Assembly: GCA_018350325.1 (NCBI GenBank)
Contig: JAEVLN010000013.1
Location: 1 to 64,000, forward strand
DNA from: Globodera rostochiensis
Taxonomy: Eukaryota; Nematoda; Chromadorea; Rhabditida; Heteroderidae
DNA length: 64,000 bases
Direction: 5' to 3'
Shown: positions 45,789 to 56,339 of the stretch, piece by piece
Layout of the letters: every line of letters begins with the position of its first letter
How positions within the stretch are numbered: the first letter of the stretch is position 1
Position numbers and translations under genes: made by a program
Notes under the pieces: model-generated
Database searches by the model: none
Told to the model about the DNA's origin: nothing
What the model saw: only the letters and a program-made list of their open reading frames with translations

Positions 45789-46604
45789 GTACCTAAATGG
45801 AAGAAAAGGGCATGAATCATTTTCATTGAGAAAATGAAACAATGAATATGTGTAAATACATAATACAGTAAATATAAAAAATAAAAAATACATAAGCATA
45901 AGAAAATAACAAAAAATTAAATATTTGAACGATTTTATGTGAGTAGGCTTCATTTATTAAACAATTAAACTTACTGCATCGCGTGCAGGCTTAAATAATT
46001 ATAAAAATTATCTCATTTCACAAATATGTATATATTATATAGATATTAAGTATCATGTTCATTAGAAGTAAAACTCAATAAAGTTTAAAGCTCATTTCAA
46101 AATAAATTGTTTATTTATAAAAAGATGACAACTGAAAGATCATTTCACTGTCATTGTTGTTCAAATGCCTGGTTGGGCAATCTTGGCTTATTGTTGAGTT
46201 GATGTTACAAAATCTTTTTAACTATATATTCAAACGTAAAATTGTAATCTATTTAAACATATTAAAAGGAAATAAATTAAAAAAAAATTTGAATGAATAA
46301 CTATATATTTATTTACAAAAAACACAAACTGGAAAATTAAAAAAGTAAATAAATAATCAAGACCAAAGATAATTTTGATCAAAATCCCATTCAAAACTTC
46401 AACGAAGTGATTTTAAAAAATAATAAATGACATAAAACATAAGAAATAAATATATCTACATTAATATACTTAACTTTGTATTTTGAACATCGTCCTTTCT
46501 CAAATAACAAAATTAGAAGAAATTAAATATTGAATACAAACGATAAATTTTAATTTTCCAGCGATGATTAACTTACAAAATTATTATAAAAAATTTTTTA
46601 TAAG

Positions 46605-46714
46605 CAGCATCGACCAACATGGTCAATCTCGGTCTTTTCCACAGCATGGGCTTTGCCGCAACGAGCGAAGAGAAAATGACAAATTTAAATCAAATAATTT
46701 ATAAAAAGTGCTGA
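46605..46714 (+). CDS. Candidate exon, unknown protein
   Basis: After a TTATAAG edge, 35 codons run to TGA including STNMVNLGLFHSMGFAATSE and EKMTNLNQ. The GC-rich part is 46605-46675. A second frame (SRSFPQHGLCRNERREND) is also open, so this is provisional. Confidence 0.36.
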
Positions 46715-46941
46715 CGTTAAATTTTAAAAAAAGTATTTTTTAACTCAATCATTAATAAGCATATCAACTGTAAAATTTAATAAGCAAATAATTAAACTAG
46801 GTGAGCTAAAAATGGCAGTATCAATATAAGAAGATATAAAAATATAAAACCACGATTAAAAGAAAAATAAACTAAATAGATAAATAAAAAAAACTATTAG
46901 GGATCATAAAAGGATCTTACGGAAATGTTAATTTTAACTAG

Positions 46942-47051
46942 TGGAAAAGACAACGCAGATAAACAATCTTTACCCTAAAGTTTTTTGGCTAATAAAAATG
47001 CACGTTATTATACAGAATCAGACAACAAAACCTAAAAACAATTTAGCTTGA
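46942..47051 (+). CDS. Candidate exon, unknown protein
   Basis: A TTTTAACTAG acceptor is followed by 35 codons to TGA: EKTTQINNLYPKVFWLIKMH and VIIQNQTTKPKNN. Moderately AT-rich. No motif. Confidence 0.3.
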
Positions 47052-47309
47052 TCAGTCGTCAGAAGAAGTTTTTTAAAACAACAATAGCGGTGAATTATGG
47101 CAAACAATCCTTTAAATTCAATTAATTATGTTAAATGTTTTTGAGATTTTAAATTCATTACATATAATTATATTTACTGCAATTTCAAAAAAGAGAATGC
47201 AAAAAATCCTAGAGCAGTCTGCATGTTGTAATTAAATAAAAACACAATAAATAAAAAACAACTAAAGGTTAATTGTAATTATAACCAAAAACCTCAAATC
47301 TTAGGCAGA

Positions 47310-47549
47310 TTGGAGCATTTACATAGGCCACACGAGAAAAGAACTATGCGAGAAAAATGTTATAGTATTTTTTTAAATTACACATTTTCAGGAACGCAAA
47401 GCTCATTAGTCTTCCTATCGTATCGGACCCATAAACAGGTAACCATTATGTCAACGCTTCCATCAGAACAATTTTTAATTGTAAAAATTGCATTAAATAA
47501 AAACTTTTTTTTTATTAGTAAAAAAATGAAACCAAAACAAAACAAATAA
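47310..47549 (+). CDS. Candidate exon(s) carrying 49-base repeat
   Basis: A 79-codon frame (no ATG at its start; TTG) includes EHLHRPHEKRTMREKCYSIF, SSLVFLSYRTHKQ and STLPSEQFLIVKIAL. An acceptor-like TTTTCAG at 47391 and donor-like CAG|GTAACC at 47441 suggest a smaller exon inside. The last named motif is encoded by the 49-base segment repeated at 47889. Confidence 0.34.
   Translation: MEHLHRPHEKRTMREKCYSIFLNYTFSGTQSSLVFLSYRTHKQVTIMSTLPSEQFLIVKIALNKNFFFISKKMKPKQNK
47447..47495 (+). repeat. Exact 49-base direct repeat, copy 1
   Basis: Identical to 47889-47937 over 49 bases (starts TATGTCAACGCTTCCATCAG). The flanks diverge at once. In both copies the open frame reads MSTLPSEQFLIVKIAL. Confidence 0.9.
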
Positions 47550-47841
47550 CAGATTGTTTCAAATACTATTATACTATTTTAATTTTTTGCCAGTTTCACT
47601 CATAAGTAAGGAAAAATTGTCAGTTTATGTGACTAATTTTCAAATATAATTACTTAAGCATCTTAATAATTATTTCTAATAAAGGAAATCATTTAAAGAA
47701 TCTAAAATATTATTAGAAAAAAAGCGTAATGAATTAAATTTTTTTAAAAGCAAAAAATAAATAAATAATAATAAAATGAACTATCCAAAACTAAAATATT
47801 AACTGTTTTAAAGCGAAATAATACGTTTTAATAATAAATGA

Positions 47842-47985
47842 ATGGGTTTCAAAATTAAAATGATGGCGCCGTCGGATTTTCCTATTCCTATGTCAACGCT
47901 TCCATCAGAACAATTTTTAATTGTAAAAATTGCATTATTACTGGGCATGCAAATAAATCGATTACCACCTAGATCAAAAATTTAA
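47842..47985 (+). CDS. Short ORF with ATG, carries repeat copy 2
   Basis: An ATG opens 47 codons to TAA: MGFKIKMMAPSDFPIP, then the repeated MSTLPSEQFLIVKIAL, then LLGMQINRLPPRSKI. The repeated segment is in the same frame as in the upstream candidate at 47310, which looks like an exon duplication. Family unknown. Confidence 0.42.
   Translation: MGFKIKMMAPSDFPIPMSTLPSEQFLIVKIALLLGMQINRLPPRSKI
47889..47937 (+). repeat. Exact 49-base direct repeat, copy 2
   Basis: Second copy of the segment at 47447-47495, 442 bases downstream, with no differences seen. It sits inside the ATG frame at 47842. Confidence 0.9.
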
Positions 47986-48149
47986 AAATCAAAAGATTAC
48001 CATAATTCGACCAATGGAAAGAATCAAAGTATAAATTAAACTAAAGTGGAGGCAAAATAAACACGTAGTTTTAAGTCAAAAATTGATCAGTATTAGTGTG
48101 TTTCTTCGAATGAGTAAAAAATCTTTTTCTTTGATACTTATAATAAAAA

Positions 48150-48275
48150 CTAGAGTTGGCACCCCGCGTGCGGGGGATGAAAATTGCGGGGTCGGGGTTT
48201 TGCGGGGGTGGGACTGTCGGAGTCGGGGTCGGGGTTACCCAAATCGGTCGGGGTCGGGTTTACGGGGTTTTTTAA
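48150..48275. repeat. GGGGTCGGGGTT-rich patch
   Basis: A G-rich low-complexity patch (GGGGTCGGGGTTTTGCGGGG, GTCGGGGTCGGGTTTACGGG) is related in style to the CCGGGTA patches at 14095 and 23183. Its left edge, AGAGTTGGCACCCCGCG, may be a transposon end. It gives rise to a spurious 79-codon plus frame. The single minisatellite unit at 48323 follows within 50 bases. Confidence 0.5.
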
Positions 48276-48322
48276 AATTTTTCTTCAAAATTTTAGAGGT
48301 CAAATTTTTTTTGTCAAACTAA

Positions 48323-48391
48323 TTGATGTCCAAATTACTCTCGTCGTCTGACTCTCTCTTTTTAGCAAACTATTTCTTCAAAAAATGAAAT
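48323..48391 (+). repeat. Single diverged minisatellite unit
   Basis: About 65 bases match the core of the 108-base minisatellite (GATG(T/A)CCAAATTACTCT, GTCTGACTCTCTCTTTTTAG, C(A)AACTATTTCTTCAAAAAA) with a few substitutions. It stops after AAATGAAAT, so it is a partial unit. Same orientation as both arrays. Confidence 0.85.
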
Positions 48392-48479
48392 TATCGAATT
48401 AAACTAAATCAAAAAACCATCATGATATAAAATTTTATCATTAAACTGTATTTTTTATTTTTTTTATTTTTCCGCCGAG

Positions 48480-48683
48480 GTGAACTGCGATCTGTTTGAT
48501 AAATTTTACAAGAGTAATTATCTATTAAAGCAAGATGGTCGTGGCAAAATGTATTTCTGAGAAGCATGCCCAAAACCACTAAAAAAAATTAAATAGTGAA
48601 GAAATCGTCATCTCGATGATTAATTTGAAATCTTCTCTACCGAGCGCGAACTTGAAAAAATCGAGTTTGTCTTAAAGTTTCGT
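48480..48683 (+). CDS. Candidate exons, unknown protein
   Basis: After a CCGCCGAG edge, 48480-48560 reads VNCDLFDKFYKSNYLLKQDG and GRGKMYF to TGA (26 codons). A second island, 48624-48683, reads FEIFSTERELEKIEFVLKF, ending near a donor-like CGT|GTATTT; a different frame there gives VISMINLKSSLPSANLKKS. The two islands may be neighbouring exons. Confidence 0.33.
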
Positions 48684-48799
48684 GTATTTATATAAAGAAG
48701 ATAAACAAAAAGCAAATCTTAAAAAATGTAAAATAACTGTTGCCAAATTTCATTTAATTTAATTGAAATATTTATTGGTTTCACTCTAAAAGCTAACGT

Positions 48800-48904
48800 A
48801 TGCAGCACATTAGACTGCAGCTGGGAGACGTCCGTGCGTTCGAGAAAACACGCGTGCGCACCAGGAGCACGTGGACAACGCTCGCCAGCAAAAAAAAATT
48901 TTAA
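48800..48904 (+). CDS. Short ORF in GC-rich island
   Basis: An ATG opens 34 codons to TAA: MQHIRLQLGDVRAFEKTRVR, then TRSTWTTLASKKKF. The island is 50-60% GC. The other two plus frames are also open across much of it (with a TTAG acceptor edge at 48812 in one), so this frame is provisional. Confidence 0.34.
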   Translation: MQHIRLQLGDVRAFEKTRVRTRSTWTTLASKKKF

Positions 48905-49860
48905 AATAATATTTATTTATAAGGAATTATTTAATCTTAAAAACTAAAATAAATATATCACTGACTAAAGAAAATGCAAAAATTAATATCTTATCAAAGT
49001 AAAAATTTTCGAATGAAAATCCAAGTCCTGCTAAGTTCATCAATCAATAATATATCGCAATGAAGACATACTGTAAGAAATTGTGAACAAGACAAGACAC
49101 CTTAATAACCGATGATTTAATGATTACTCAACAGACACGACTGAGCAGTTAAGCAAAGAACATGGTATTCCAAGCATATTTAAATAAAATAAACTTGATT
49201 AAAAAAAGCTTATATAAAACTTGGTTCAACACAAACCTATTAAATCAATTACAATAACATGAAACAAAGAATCAAGTAAAATTAATCAAAAACGGAATAA
49301 TTAAAATAATTTCGGAAAATTGTAAATAATGACTAAGAAAAAATTAAAGGAATAATTAGACTAACAAATTGGTTAGAAATATCTCGTACAAAACAACAAT
49401 GGATTGATACTTAAGCATATGCGTATAAAATATATGCTTAGTTAGTTACAGTGTTTATAAACGCTAATTGAAGTCTGTCTATTAAACGACATAAAGAATT
49501 GTAGCATTAACTTTTGTAAAATAATGTATTTTAAACAAAAATTTCTATATAAATTTTGTAAAAAAAAAAATAAATTTTAAAAAATTATGAAAATGCAATG
49601 ATTCTATTTAAAAATGTTTGCTAAGTGCAAAATGTATTTGTTTTATTTTATAAATTTCAAACATACGTACTTAAAACTAAAGCGATCAAATTTACCCAAT
49701 TAAATTATTTAAGAAATGGTAGAAGAAGATAAAAGCTTGGCTAGGTGTGAATTGAACGCTTGCTTGCGCACCAAACCCCTCCGCCGGTAAAAGTTGTTTT
49801 TTGTTTGAAAGCCTTTTTTGTTATTAAAAGTTCGCATAAATGGCCACCTTTCTAATTTAG

Positions 49861-50073
49861 GAAAATATGTACGAATCTATTAACTACTTCGCTGTTCAGT
49901 CTCCTTTGCAAATTCCCCAACCACCGGCCATCCGAATTCCAACGCGACGAAGAATTATCGGGTCCGTTGCCTACGACCCCGTCTTTGAACCGGACCCGGT
50001 AGCGGGACCGTCCATCGCCATGCCAGTGCATGTGCAAGAGCAGCCAACCGTGGCTGAACAGCCGGAAGTGCAG
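49861..50073 (+). CDS. Candidate internal exon, proline-rich
   Basis: A consensus acceptor (TTTCTAATTTAG) is followed in phase 0 by 71 codons and CAG|GTTTTG as donor. An ATG lies at codon 3. The residues are proline-, valine- and glutamate-rich and disordered-looking: PLQIPQPPAIRIPTRRRIIG, VAYDPVFEPDPVAGPSIAMP, HVQEQPTVAEQPEVQ. It is the longest GC-rich coding-like piece in the block. Such segments are typical of linkers in scaffold or nuclear proteins; the family is not recognised. The 61-codon minus frame over it is a shadow. Confidence 0.55.
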
Positions 50074-50761
50074 GTTTTGAAAATGATTACCTAAATGCCC
50101 AAATTAATTTAGAGAAAATCGAAAATTGTTGGAAAACTTTCAAATAAAAAATATTAATATAATAAAGAGTATTGGTATCAGAAAAATTACCAAATAAAAA
50201 GTATGGTCTAAAAACACCAGACAAAAAGTTTATTAAAAGAGGGTTTAAAGTTGAATATGCCTAAAATAAAATGTATCCATAAAAAGTAAAACCAACTAAT
50301 TGTATAATTAATATTATTTAGGAAAAGTTGGAAAAACAGACTGTCATATGCTACAATTACCATTGTGAATTTTAATTATAAATTGAAATATATTAACTGT
50401 GACCGTTCAAGTACACACATAAAATGTATCAATAACTTCGTTTCAAAAATAATTTCACCGAGATGAAAGACGATTAAACCTGTACAAAAATAATATTACA
50501 ATAACTAAAATGTTGATATCAATCAATGGCTGTCTTATATGTAACAATAAATAACATTGATTGACATTTTACGCCAAAGAGTCAAACGTTTACAGACATT
50601 TGCTTTTAAAATCCTTAAATTTAATTTAAGATTACGATTCAAAAATTTCGCATTTTTATTTTAATTTGTTGGCATTAAATTAAAAGAAGAAATTTTGATT
50701 AAATGAAGATATTTTTTTATTGGCGATGCGTTGACACAATTTATTAATTGGGTGGATATAA

Positions 50762-50980
50762 ATGACAAAAATCTGCTTAAATAATTACTTATGTATTTTT
50801 TGTGGACTTTATACGATTCAAATTAAGAAAGAAAGTTTCTATTTATTAATAAAAGTTGTAATAACTAAAAACATTGCAAAACCAATAATCTTTATATTGA
50901 ATATGCAATTTGAAAATAGGACAGAAAACGGCTGTGACCGAACATTCTCAAGCAATGCATGTAAATCTCCTCAATGTTAA
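50762..50980 (+). CDS. Possible small ORF, unknown
   Basis: An ATG opens 72 codons to TAA. The N-terminal part is AT-rich and hydrophobic (NNYLCIFCGLYTIQ); the C-terminal part is polar with cysteines (NRTENGCDRTFSSNACKSPQ). Only the last 25 codons look coding. May be chance. Confidence 0.28.
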   Translation: MTKICLNNYLCIFCGLYTIQIKKESFYLLIKVVITKNIAKPIIFILNMQFENRTENGCDRTFSSNACKSPQC

Positions 50981-52304
50981 GATTCTACAGCGCGGGGACA
51001 ATAAAGACCACCCCAAGATTCAAAAAACCCTCGACTTTTCATAAACAAAATTTGGATTTAAAAAATAAAAATATTGGCCTTATAAAAAAAAATAAAACAA
51101 AGGTCCAAATTTGTAAATTACAAAAAAGCAAGCTCATTCCAAAATAATCATTTCAAACTGACAAAAAGTAATTAGGTAATTTAATTATATCAAATAATCT
51201 AAATATTCTGTTTTAACAAAAAGTATTTAAGCAATCGCTGCAAATCTAATTTAAATTTACTTTTTAAAAATACTATTAATAATCCGGTAAAAATATTAAC
51301 AATTAAGGAATAATCAAATTTAGCCTTAAAATAAGTAATAAACAACTTTAGTGAAAACAAATAAGTTTGTTTTATTAAAATTAAATTTAATTCTATATAA
51401 AAAATTAGTTTTTGAAACAAAATCGGAGGATGCAAAATACAATATAAAAATGAACAGCTAAATTCACATGAAATTAAGAAATTAAAAACAATAATAAAAT
51501 AAACACTGGCAAATTGTTTGATTCATATCAATTGTCTATTAAATCTGATGTATTGTTTTCATTAGCATTACCTCGCGGCGCCCCAGTTCCCTCGCAAACG
51601 TATGATTAAGATTGAAGTGACCCTGCATCTAGAATAATATAAAAGATATTGCAACCAAAATATGGATAATTAGTTGACAACCTCTTGATCACAAAGAAAA
51701 CAAGGCGAATCGTACATGTGTTCAGCAAAATGTTTATAAATAATTATAAAAATTAATACATTCCAAAAAAAAGTCTCCTAAAAAATTTAAAATTAAGGCG
51801 CGTAGAAGTCTTCAAATTAAGAAATCACCAATATACACAACAGCTAAACTTAATAAACAATAAACAAAATTTTTAGATTCTTTGGATCATTTAAAAACCG
51901 TCAGAAATCACAAAAGAACAAAAATTAGCTCTATATTTATATTTGCATGCTAAGAAAGTAAACTGATTTGAAAAATTAATATTTTACCACAAATCATTCC
52001 GTTATAGTTTGTTTGTTGATGATACAAAGAGGCTATTTCGCTAAATTTATTTCTATGTCGCAGTCGATTGCGTTCGTCGCTTTTTTTAAAATAATTTTTT
52101 AGCAATGTAAATTTAAATTGTTATTTTTAAGAAGTTTTGTTATTAAATTATTTGTTGAAAACAATTTTTAAATGATATATTTATTATGTTTGAATTATCG
52201 TGATCAAAACTGCTGATGATTTTTTTTCAGCTTTCGTACAAGAGCAATAAGAATGGGGCGGTTTTTGGACGGAAAATAATTGTATCAAACCACGTGCTCC
52301 TTCC

Positions 52305-52553
52305 ATGCGTGTTTATGTAAACTTTGTGCGAGGGACCAGATTATATTTTGACTATCTTTGGGTTTTTATTAGCCATTTCATTTTAAAAAAAAGAGAACTA
52401 TATTGGTTGCCACCCGTCTTGTTAACCCCATTTTATTTAATGCATTTTTTCAAACCCATTTTAAGGCCAAAATCATCAAAAAATCTGGGTAAAATTTTAA
52501 TGCATAGTTTGTTTTTCAAATTCAGTCCAGAAATGTTCACTAGCTTGTCCTAA
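52305..52553 (+). CDS. Possible ORF in T-rich patch, strand unclear
   Basis: An ATG opens 82 codons to TAA: MRVYVNFVRGTRLYFDYLWV, a membrane-like stretch, then KPILRPKSSKNLGKILMHSL. On the minus strand the same place is open as DKLVNISGLNLKNKLCIKIL and RFFDDFGLKMGLKKC after a CTTAG edge. The local T-rich patch (52000-52640) would favour minus. I cannot decide. Confidence 0.33.
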   Translation: MRVYVNFVRGTRLYFDYLWVFISHFILKKRELYWLPPVLLTPFYLMHFFKPILRPKSSKNLGKILMHSLFFKFSPEMFTSLS

Positions 52554-53592
52554 GCGGCCACAGGGGTTTAAATAATTTATTCTATTTATATTTGGTTATT
52601 ATTTAATTAGCATTCCATTTTTAAAATTGTTGTAAAAGTAGCCAATATTTATTATTAAGTAATGCATCAATTGTGTGAACTGATTAAATTTTTGAAAGAT
52701 TTAATTAACTAAATCAAGTAACACTTAGATAAAATAAATATAAATGTTGAAAAAATGTGAGATCAGAAGCAATAAGATTTTTCAATTGATAGGTTGCATA
52801 AAACACGGTTGCATTACTTTGTTATAAATTATCACAAATGGAAAAGAATTTGAAAATAAGGCTTAAATTTAAGCAAAATAAAGTACCTTAAAACCAAAAT
52901 TTAAAAAGATATATGCAGCATAGATAAAATAAAAGAAAAAATTAAAGTAAATTCAAATTTATTACTACACAAATTCAACCCAAACCCCAATTTATCAAAT
53001 TTAATTACCGAAATATGAGCCTTAGCAAATCTAAGGTTGCAATAAAATTTTTGACAAAGCGTGGCAGAAAGAAGCATCAAACCCAGATGCACCACCGCGG
53101 GGACAACATTTGAACTAATTAGTTATACTAACATTTAGACAATAATGTATCAAAATAAAAAACATTCGTTATCTCAGATTTAAAAAAACAGATTGGAAAT
53201 AAAGAAAAAGGTTGAACACATAACAAAAATGTGAACAAAATACATGCAAAAAAAATTTTTAAAAAAATGTCCCGAAAGCATAATAAATTTTTAAAATACA
53301 ACGGTGATAAGGAATAAAAAATATATATATAAATTTAAAAAAAAAAATCAAAATTAGCCATAGAAGTAAAATAAAAAAAATTTTTAAATTGCAATAAAAA
53401 ATATTGAATTTACTTATGTTAATGAATTATGATAGCTTCCTTGAAGTGAGTATACTAAATAAATTAATATAAAACCAAAGGGCATTTTAAATGCCGAACT
53501 TGTTAAACCAAAAATGACTTTTAAAAATACAAAAACTTTTTATGCCATATTCTAAAATAGATACAAAAATCACGCTTGGTTTTGGAAGGCAG

Positions 53593-53677
53593 TAAGCTCC
53601 GACGATTCGACAAGTTATTGGCCACACAGATCAACTTGGAAAATGCTGAATCATTTGAATTTGTTAGATTAATTTAA
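53593..53677 (+). CDS. Candidate exon, helical, unknown protein
   Basis: After a GGCAG edge, the frame reads KLRRFDKLLATQINLENAES and FEF before a donor-like GTTAGA, or VRLI to TAA without splicing. Strong amphipathic, charged composition. Other plus frames stop sooner or are less balanced. Confidence 0.4.
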
Positions 53678-54214
53678 AGTCTGGACCATATTATTTGTTA
53701 CTTAAATAGTTTAAGAAGTTATTTCCTGATTATAAATCTCTTAATAAACAGTGTTATATGTAAAGGACTATAACCGATAAAAATCAATGGCGAATAACTA
53801 TTTTTAATAAAATAATACAATAGTTATTTAAAAATATCATATAAAATTACGAATATTTATAAGAAAATTTAAAACCCCTTAAATAAGGTTTAAATTTAAT
53901 ATAACTAATCATTTTCAAAAATAAAAAATTTTATAAATATATCCAATATTGCTAAATCATCCTAAGGTAAAAGATATGTATTTTAAATGAAAAAAAATTA
54001 ATACATTTAAACGCAAAAGTGGGTAAATGCTAACAGTTAATAACACGCAGTTTACAAATTAGTGTAATAGAAAATAAAATTGTATAAATTGATTTTTTAT
54101 AGTTTTCGTAAAAATGCGAAGCCGCACGACTTTAATGCACAAATCATTGCAGAAACCTTGTTGTTATTTTTCAAACATGAATTATCACATAGGTATGTTG
54201 AGATTCTGCTTTAC

Positions 54215-54460
54215 TTTTAGGGAGGGGGTGGTGGGGGCGAGAAAATTTTTTGAAATTTTGACTCAATTTTGTTAAAGGATTTGCAACCAAAATTTTAGAA
54301 AAATTATGAATTTTGCTTCGGAATTTCAGGGAAAAAACTGGTTTACGTAAGAGTGGAGGATGTCCGGCGGTGCCGACAGGCGCCGCCGGGGAATTTTTTG
54401 AACATTTTAATGATATTTGTTAAGAAATTGAAGTAAAAATTTAAAGACGTGATGAATTAT
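54215..54460. repeat. GC-hairpin repeat family, copy 2
   Basis: It shares with 14380-14860 the words TTTTGACTCAA, GATTTGCAACCAAAATTTTA and, at 54366-54387, the hairpin GGCGGTGCC-GACA-GGCGCCGCC followed by GGGGAATTTTTTGAA. The stem here is closer to perfect than in copy 1. The order of head and tail words differs from copy 1, consistent with a tandemly repeated unit. Confidence 0.55.
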
Positions 54461-54605
54461 AACAAAAATTCTTGTATCTATTCTTTTTTTGTGCGTATTT
54501 TTAATTAAAAAATATTAGAATATTTATTTTAAAAATCTTATTAATGAGGGGATGCCTATTTGAGTAGAGGGGAAAACCAATAAATAAGTGCTTGCACTCA
54601 CAAGT

Positions 54606-54660
54606 GGGTTCGAACCCAACACATAACATAAGACTCACTAAAAGCGAAACCACTAGGACA
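54606..54660 (-). ncRNA. tRNA-like sequence, SINE candidate
   Basis: On the minus strand a box A-like TGTCCTAGTGG (54660-54650) is followed 33 bases later by a perfect box B, GGTTCGAACCC (54617-54607). The spacing fits a tRNA-derived RNA polymerase III promoter. The presumed acceptor ends do not pair, so it is not a functional tRNA gene; a SINE head or tRNA pseudogene is more likely. The 3' body and tail were not delimited. Confidence 0.5.
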
Positions 54661-56339
54661 TCGACCTACATGTGAGACATAAGTAAAAATTTTTATGGCA
54701 TTCTGACAGCAAAAATGACGACCGTAAGCTGCTGTCAGGCAGTACAGTTTTATCTCTAGCCCAGCAACAATCTTGCTAGAATAATAATAAAAGTGATTTA
54801 AGTTTATTAAATAAAATCAATTTACCAAAAATTAAAGAAAACTTATCAAAACAAACAAAATAGTCACAGGTGAACGAATCCCGGGTATCCGGAAATGGAT
54901 TCCAGTTATTTAATCAAATTTAAATTTGTAAAATTACACAAAAGGGCCCCTTTTTTTTCTTCGCAGAAACTCAATGTAAAAATGCCCAGCTGTCTATGCC
55001 GTTTAGAAATAATAAAATTAATATATTAATTAACCTAAATACCTATATGGTATTTTTAAACATAAATAATTCAATCCACTTATGACTTTATAAAATTTTG
55101 TTTATTTGAATGAAATATTAAAAATTATTAAAAACAGCTTTATCATAAAATATTAAAAAAATTAACAATATTCATCTATCAACATTGCAATTCAATAAAT
55201 ATTTATTTAAAGAATGCATTAATCATTCACCAAAAGTTGAAGGTTAATTTCAAAAACTAATTTGTCCGGATTCGAATTTCAAAAATATTATTTATTAAAT
55301 AGTAGTGTTACGTACCTATTATTTAAAAAAATTATTTTGAAAAAATAGCCTTGTGCGGATAAAAATAATAGTTTATTAAACACAAACACAACATGTATAA
55401 TTATTACGAAAATAAAATTAATGGATTGTACAAAGGAAGTAATGCCTTTGGTAAATAGATAACTAAATGAACTGGGTGCGGTGTTAAATTGAATTGGTTA
55501 AAAATAAAGCGATATATAAAGTGAAAAAATTTATATTATAAATTTTATATCGAATAAATATGTCTAATAATAAAAAACAAAGGTAATGATTTAAATCAAC
55601 AAAAAATATTTGAAACAAACTGTAAATCCAAAACTTAATTATTAAAGGTGTTTAACATTTTTACCTATTAAGCTATAGCTGCTAGCTTATTATAAAAATG
55701 CTAATTATATTGAAATGTTTAATTTTTTAACGAAAGAACAGAAGGATCAAAAGAAAATGATATACAAATTAAAAACCCATTTACGAAAAATCAATTTAAG
55801 GTATAAAATTGCAAATTAGGATCAATTTAAATGCCCACCAATAAAACATTCCAATTTAATGAAATTATTTTATCTAAATTTGGCATCATTCTCAAGAATC
55901 TATATTGCCTACTAAACAAGTCTTTTTGTGTTTTGTTATTCCTGTAATTTAGCATGCATGGTTGGCAAGGAAAATTGGTTGATTGCTATTCCGCCTTTTT
56001 TATTTATGCCGAGAATCTAATGAAACTAATAAATTTTATCTAAAATGAATACTTTCAAAAATCATAAAAAATTGTAATATACCAAGCTCTGAACCAAATT
56101 TCTACATATAAACTATATTGTTCTCACCGAAAAAATTATAAAAAGTAACCAACCTTCACTGAATGTACACCATAATAATCATTTTTAATTTAATGTAAAA
56201 ATAAACTTTTAATCATAAAGACTTTTATTGGAATTGCATAAATTGAACAATTACAATAAATTTTATAGCAGCAATTTTCATGTCGTGGGCTATTTATTTG
56301 GAAATTTTCCATTATAAAATGATCTAAATAAATTATTCA

